This document shows positions 41,506 through 43,662 of a stretch of 43,662 nucleotides of DNA, piece by piece. This DNA is from JALCSJ01 sp036788835. Its GTDB lineage: Bacteria > Bacillota > Negativicutes > Acidaminococcales > Acidaminococcaceae. Positions within the stretch are counted from its first letter, which is position 1. Each line of letters starts with the position of its first letter. The stretch covers positions 1 through 43,662 of the forward strand of contig DAIQMR010000021.1 of NCBI GenBank assembly GCA_036788835.1, written 5' to 3'. The notes beneath the pieces were generated by a model, which saw only the letters and a list, made by a program, of their open reading frames with translations, was not told the DNA's origin and made no database searches. A program made the translations under genes and the position numbers.

Positions 41506-41860
41506 AAACTTAATCTGCATTCAATGTCCCCTTGGCTGTAATTTAAACGTAACCTTAGCCCAGGGAAGAGTCATCAGCATAACGGGAAATAGCTGCAAAC
41601 GCGGTGCAGAATATGCCAGACAAGAAAGCACAGCACCTAGGAGGACTCTTACCGGTACAATCAGCATTTCAGACAGTGCTCTAAAATTGCTACCTGTAGT
41701 TTCAGCTTCTCCTTTACCTAAAGATAAACTGTTTGACTGCATGAAGCTTTTGCAGAATATTAGCATTGCAGCTCCTGTAAAAATGGGAGAGGTGATTTTA
41801 CCCAACATAGGGGGATTGGGTATTAACATATTAGCAAGCAGAAGTGCAGATAAACTCTAA
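41492..41860 (+). CDS. DUF1667 domain protein with four cysteines
   Basis: This 122-residue protein begins with CIQCPLGCNLNV and then GNSCKRGAEYARQE, giving C-x2-C-x3-C and one more cysteine about 30 residues later. That spacing resembles the 4Fe-4S motif at the start of molybdopterin oxidoreductases, so a cluster is likely. It matches DUF1667, a family found beside GlpA-like flavoproteins in Firmicutes. It takes the place where E. coli has the iron-sulfur subunit GlpC. GGAGGTGGGC overlaps the end of the previous gene. It is the third protein of a compact operon. Confidence 0.82.
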   Translation: MRNVKNLICIQCPLGCNLNVTLAQGRVISITGNSCKRGAEYARQESTAPRRTLTGTISISDSALKLLPVVSASPLPKDKLFDCMKLLQNISIAAPVKMGEVILPNIGGLGINILASRSADKL

Positions 41861-41868
41861 TTATAGTA

Positions 41869-41914
41869 TTGACAGTGACTAGTTGTAATTCTTATATACA
41901 CTCTAAACTAACTA
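41869..41914 (+). promoter_or_regulatory. Promoter and possible operator of the GlpT-like gene
   Basis: TTGACA at 41869-41874 is followed after 18 bases by TATATA (41893-41898). ACTAGTT (41878-41884) and AACTAGT (41908-41914) form inverted copies that flank the -10 region and could bind a repressor or fold as a hairpin. Confidence 0.5.
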
Positions 41915-41929
41915 GTGGGAGGAATCGAT

Positions 41930-43273
41930 ATGCTAAAACAATTTTGGCAATTATATGGCACTGGACAAGACAAACCTCTTTTCACAAATGATGAGGCTGC
42001 AATCAGTAAAGAGTATACCAAATGCCGTTGGTCGGTATTTTTATCTATTACCATAGGCTATGCTTTTTATTATGTTACCAGACTTAATTTCTCTGTAGTA
42101 AAAAAAGTCCTGCTCAGTGAGAAAATTCTCAATGCAGAACAGTTAGGTTTAATGGGTTCCGCATTTTTTATAACTTATGCAGTAGGAAAATTTTTTAATA
42201 GCTTTTTATGTGACCGCTTAAATGTTAAACGTTTTATGTCCACAGGTTTATTATTGAGTGGTATCTGCTGTACATTAATGGGCCTTACTTCCGACTTTAT
42301 CTTGCTTATGATTCTTTGGGGCCTCAATGGCTGGTTCCAGTCCCATGGAGCAGGTCCATCCATTATTGCTTTGAATAATTGGTTTGCCAATAAAGAACGT
42401 GGCACATATTATGGAATTTGGTTTATGAGTCATAACATAGGAGGAGCGTTAACCTATCTAGTAACAGCGGTGCTGGTCACTAAATACAGCTGGCAAATCG
42501 GTTTTTATGTACCGGGAATCATGGTCATTGTAATGTCCTTTTTCCTATACAAATTTCTCTACGACCGTCCGGAAACCTATGGGTTACCGAATATTGCACA
42601 ATATATGAAAGAAAAGGTATCAGAAGAAGTACAAAGCAAAGATGTAGGTGCTCTGCAAATGATGGTGCTGAAAAGTCCTGCTATCTGGATTCTGGGTCTG
42701 TCCAGCGCTTGCTGCTACATTACCCGTTATGCTATTGAATCCTGGGGCATTGTTTACTTAACAGCCGCTAAAGGGTACACGACTTTAGGAGCTTCCGGTA
42801 TTTTAACTGCAATGCAAATGGCCGGGGTAGGGGGAACAATTCTTGGTGGTTTCATTTCTGATAAAATTTTCAATTCCAGACGTAATGTACCTGCCTTAAT
42901 TTTTGGTATTATTTATGCTGCCTCTACGGCAATATTTCTCTGGGGTCCAACCTCAAAAGCAGTAGACTTAGGCTGCATGATTTGCTACGGCTTTTCCATG
43001 GGTATTCTGGTGTGCTTTTTAGGAGGCTTAATGGCTGTTGACTTAGCACCCCGGAAAGCTACCGGCGCGGCTATGGGTCTTATAGGACTGTTTAGTTATC
43101 TAGGTGCTGCTGTCCAGGAACACGTTAGTGGCTATATGATTAATGCTTATAAACTGGAAGTAGCCGGAAAAACCGTCTATGATTTCACTTTAGCAGGTAA
43201 ATTCTGGGTTGGTGCTGCAGTAGCATCCTGCTTACTGGCTCTCTTGGTATGGAATACCAAGCCAAAAAGCTGA
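41930..43273 (+). CDS. glpT: GlpT/UhpT-family organophosphate:phosphate antiporter (probable glycerol-3-phosphate transporter)
   Basis: This major-facilitator protein of about 447 residues belongs to the organophosphate:phosphate antiporter family. It has FLSITIGYAFYYVTRLNFSVVKK, an arginine-containing first helix as in GlpT, GKFFNSFLCDRLNVKRFM in the loop 2-3 position, and WGLNGWFQSHGAGPSIIALNNWF, the diagnostic helix-4 segment with NxW and Q. About twelve hydrophobic segments are present. The GTG at 41915 lies in the ribosome-binding site, so I start at ATG 41930 after GGGAGGA. Together with the GlpA-like operon it would import and oxidise glycerol-3-phosphate. Hexose-phosphate remains an alternative substrate. 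Confidence 0.83.
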   Translation: MLKQFWQLYGTGQDKPLFTNDEAAISKEYTKCRWSVFLSITIGYAFYYVTRLNFSVVKKVLLSEKILNAEQLGLMGSAFFITYAVGKFFNSFLCDRLNVKRFMSTGLLLSGICCTLMGLTSDFILLMILWGLNGWFQSHGAGPSIIALNNWFANKERGTYYGIWFMSHNIGGALTYLVTAVLVTKYSWQIGFYVPGIMVIVMSFFLYKFLYDRPETYGLPNIAQYMKEKVSEEVQSKDVGALQMMVLKSPAIWILGLSSACCYITRYAIESWGIVYLTAAKGYTTLGASGILTAMQMAGVGGTILGGFISDKIFNSRRNVPALIFGIIYAASTAIFLWGPTSKAVDLGCMICYGFSMGILVCFLGGLMAVDLAPRKATGAAMGLIGLFSYLGAAVQEHVSGYMINAYKLEVAGKTVYDFTLAGKFWVGAAVASCLLALLVWNTKPKS

Positions 43274-43352
43274 AAATCGAGAATAAACAAAACATAACGT
43301 ATGTATTAAAATACTATTGATGAAAAACCATATAAAACTTTATTTTATGCCA

Positions 43353-43381
43353 TTGACATATACACAATAAAATGATAGAAT
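43353..43381 (+). promoter_or_regulatory. Promoter of antitoxin RNA 2
   Basis: Perfect TTGACA (43353-43358), 17-base spacer, TAGAAT (43376-43381). It would start an RNA near 43388. The stretch 43274-43352 after the transporter holds nothing else I can name. Confidence 0.7.
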
Positions 43382-43387
43382 AACATC

Positions 43388-43456
43388 AAACGATAATATA
43401 CAATATTGTACTACTGTGAACAAGAAATGGATGTGGTGGCGACCACATCCATTTTG
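43388..43456 (+). ncRNA. Candidate antisense antitoxin RNA 2
   Basis: A short RNA of about 69 bases is predicted from the promoter at 43353 to a perfect 13-bp terminator (43425-43437 with 43442-43454, GGCG loop). It contains ATTGTACTACTG (43405-43416), a direct repeat of ATTGTACCACTG (43559-43570) at the toxin start. The RNA can therefore form a continuous 12-base duplex (one G-U) covering the toxin GUG codon. The terminator is shared with the toxin messenger coming the other way. Direct repeats plus shared terminator are the hallmark of the par/Fst antitoxin RNA II. Confidence 0.7.
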
Positions 43457-43574
43457 CTATTTTCTTCTATTTTCGATTTAGCCATTTAACAAAAATGGCA
43501 CAAAGCAAACCTACTAGTAGCGGGGCCAATAGCGGTTCCCAAATAAACGATACAATGTATTGTACCACTGCAAC
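43391..43574. repeat. Pair of direct repeats linking antitoxin RNA 2 and the toxin start
   Basis: Copy 1 lies at 43391-43422 and copy 2 at 43549-43574, both on the + strand. Each starts CGATA, then CAAT, then ATTGTAC(T/C)ACTG and ends AACA, with small insertions. They allow the + strand RNA to bind the - strand messenger. Confidence 0.7.
43467..43568 (-). CDS. Fst-family type I toxin-like peptide 2 (33 aa)
   Basis: Read leftwards from GTG 43568, this encodes a 33-residue peptide starting MVQYIVSFIWEP, with the core LLAPLLVGLLCAIF and end VKWLNRK. The pattern of an API/LAP-x-x-VG-x membrane helix followed by a KWL basic tail closely resembles the Fst toxins of enterococcal and lactobacillar par systems (IAPIFVGLVL core). 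AGGAGG (43581-43576) is 7 bases before the GTG. In the leader CCTCC (43595-43591) can pair with GGAGG (43580-43576) and hide it. A converging + strand RNA and shared terminator complete the locus. These peptides act at the membrane. Function here is inferred. Confidence 0.72.
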   Translation of the reverse strand: MVQYIVSFIWEPLLAPLLVGLLCAIFVKWLNRK

Positions 43575-43603
43575 ACCTCCTTTCCTGTTGGGAGGCATTT
43601 TTT

Positions 43604-43632
43604 ATTATAAAGGAAATCATACTTAAATTCTA
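43604..43632 (-). promoter_or_regulatory. Candidate promoter of toxin 2 messenger
   Basis: On the - strand: TAGAAT (43632-43627) as a weak -35, 17-base spacer, perfect TATAAT (43609-43604). The messenger would start near 43597, right before the hairpin that covers the ribosome-binding site. Confidence 0.5.
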
Positions 43633-43662
43633 GTATTTATAAGTAATATAATAGTTAAAAAT

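Noticed and set aside
1..43662. CRISPR array, insertion sequence, prophage or rRNA operon
   Set aside because: No regularly spaced repeats, transposase, phage structural genes or rRNA sequence were seen; the only recombinase is the housekeeping XerC.

Overview
The window looks like chromosome from an anaerobic, diderm Firmicute of the class Negativicutes, most like an Acidaminococcaceae/Phascolarctobacterium-type organism. This is inference from gene content and order, because no database search was possible. The pointers are a Firmicutes-style block (dprA-topA-trmFO-xerC-codY), an IspH-ribosomal S1 fusion, FeFe-hydrogenase maturation (hydF), a ferredoxin:NADP oxidoreductase pair (nfnAB-like), phosphatidylserine/phosphatidylethanolamine synthesis, and a relic of a two-partner-secretion haemagglutinin. 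Base composition looks moderately AT-rich by eye and was not calculated. Nearly every gene is on the + strand. The exceptions are hydF at the left edge and two 33-codon toxin-like genes on the right.

Layout: 1-611 is a truncated hydF, reading left. 748-1836 is a GT28-like glycosyltransferase. 1949-8257 carries DNA-processing, topoisomerase, tRNA-methylation, recombinase and CodY genes, with hslVU missing from its usual place. 8322-11381 has an M50 protease, trpS and scpAB. A long rod-like RNA hairpin follows at 11387-11490. 11528-19215 is a tight run: rluB, a BaiN-like flavoprotein, cmk, plsC, ispH-S1, fni and der. 19225-23611 holds plsY, gpsA, an ACT protein, hom and thrB. 23612-24076 contains a decayed haemagglutinin fragment, a tRNA-Pro with a strong promoter, and a terminator. 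24077-31468 holds prfC, a CitA/DcuS-type two-component system, a WecG/TagA transferase, psd, pssA and a GT2 transferase. 31607-36520 holds a HAD phosphatase, mtnP, mtaD and the nfnAB-like pair. 36632-37828 encodes an exported protein of unknown function.

The right end (37829-43662) is the accessory part. A glycerol-3-phosphate cassette (GlpA-like flavoprotein, second FAD oxidoreductase, DUF1667 protein, GlpT-like transporter) lies between two small convergent loci. Each locus encodes a 33-residue hydrophobic peptide on the - strand and, on the + strand, a promoter and short RNA ending in a shared bidirectional terminator. In both, the short RNA can pair with the toxin ribosome-binding site or start codon, and the toxin leader can fold over its own Shine-Dalgarno sequence. 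This is the architecture of par/Fst-type type I toxin-antitoxin systems, and it is the main hidden system in the window.

How the genes work together: gpsA, plsY, plsC, pssA and psd together make glycerol-3-phosphate, phosphatidate and then phosphatidylethanolamine. ispH and fni supply isoprenoids. mtnP, mtaD and perhaps the HAD enzyme recycle methylthioadenosine and S-adenosylhomocysteine. hydF, nfnAB and the glp cassette belong to anaerobic redox metabolism. codY probably regulates nutrient-responsive genes and seems to be translated from a non-AUG start.
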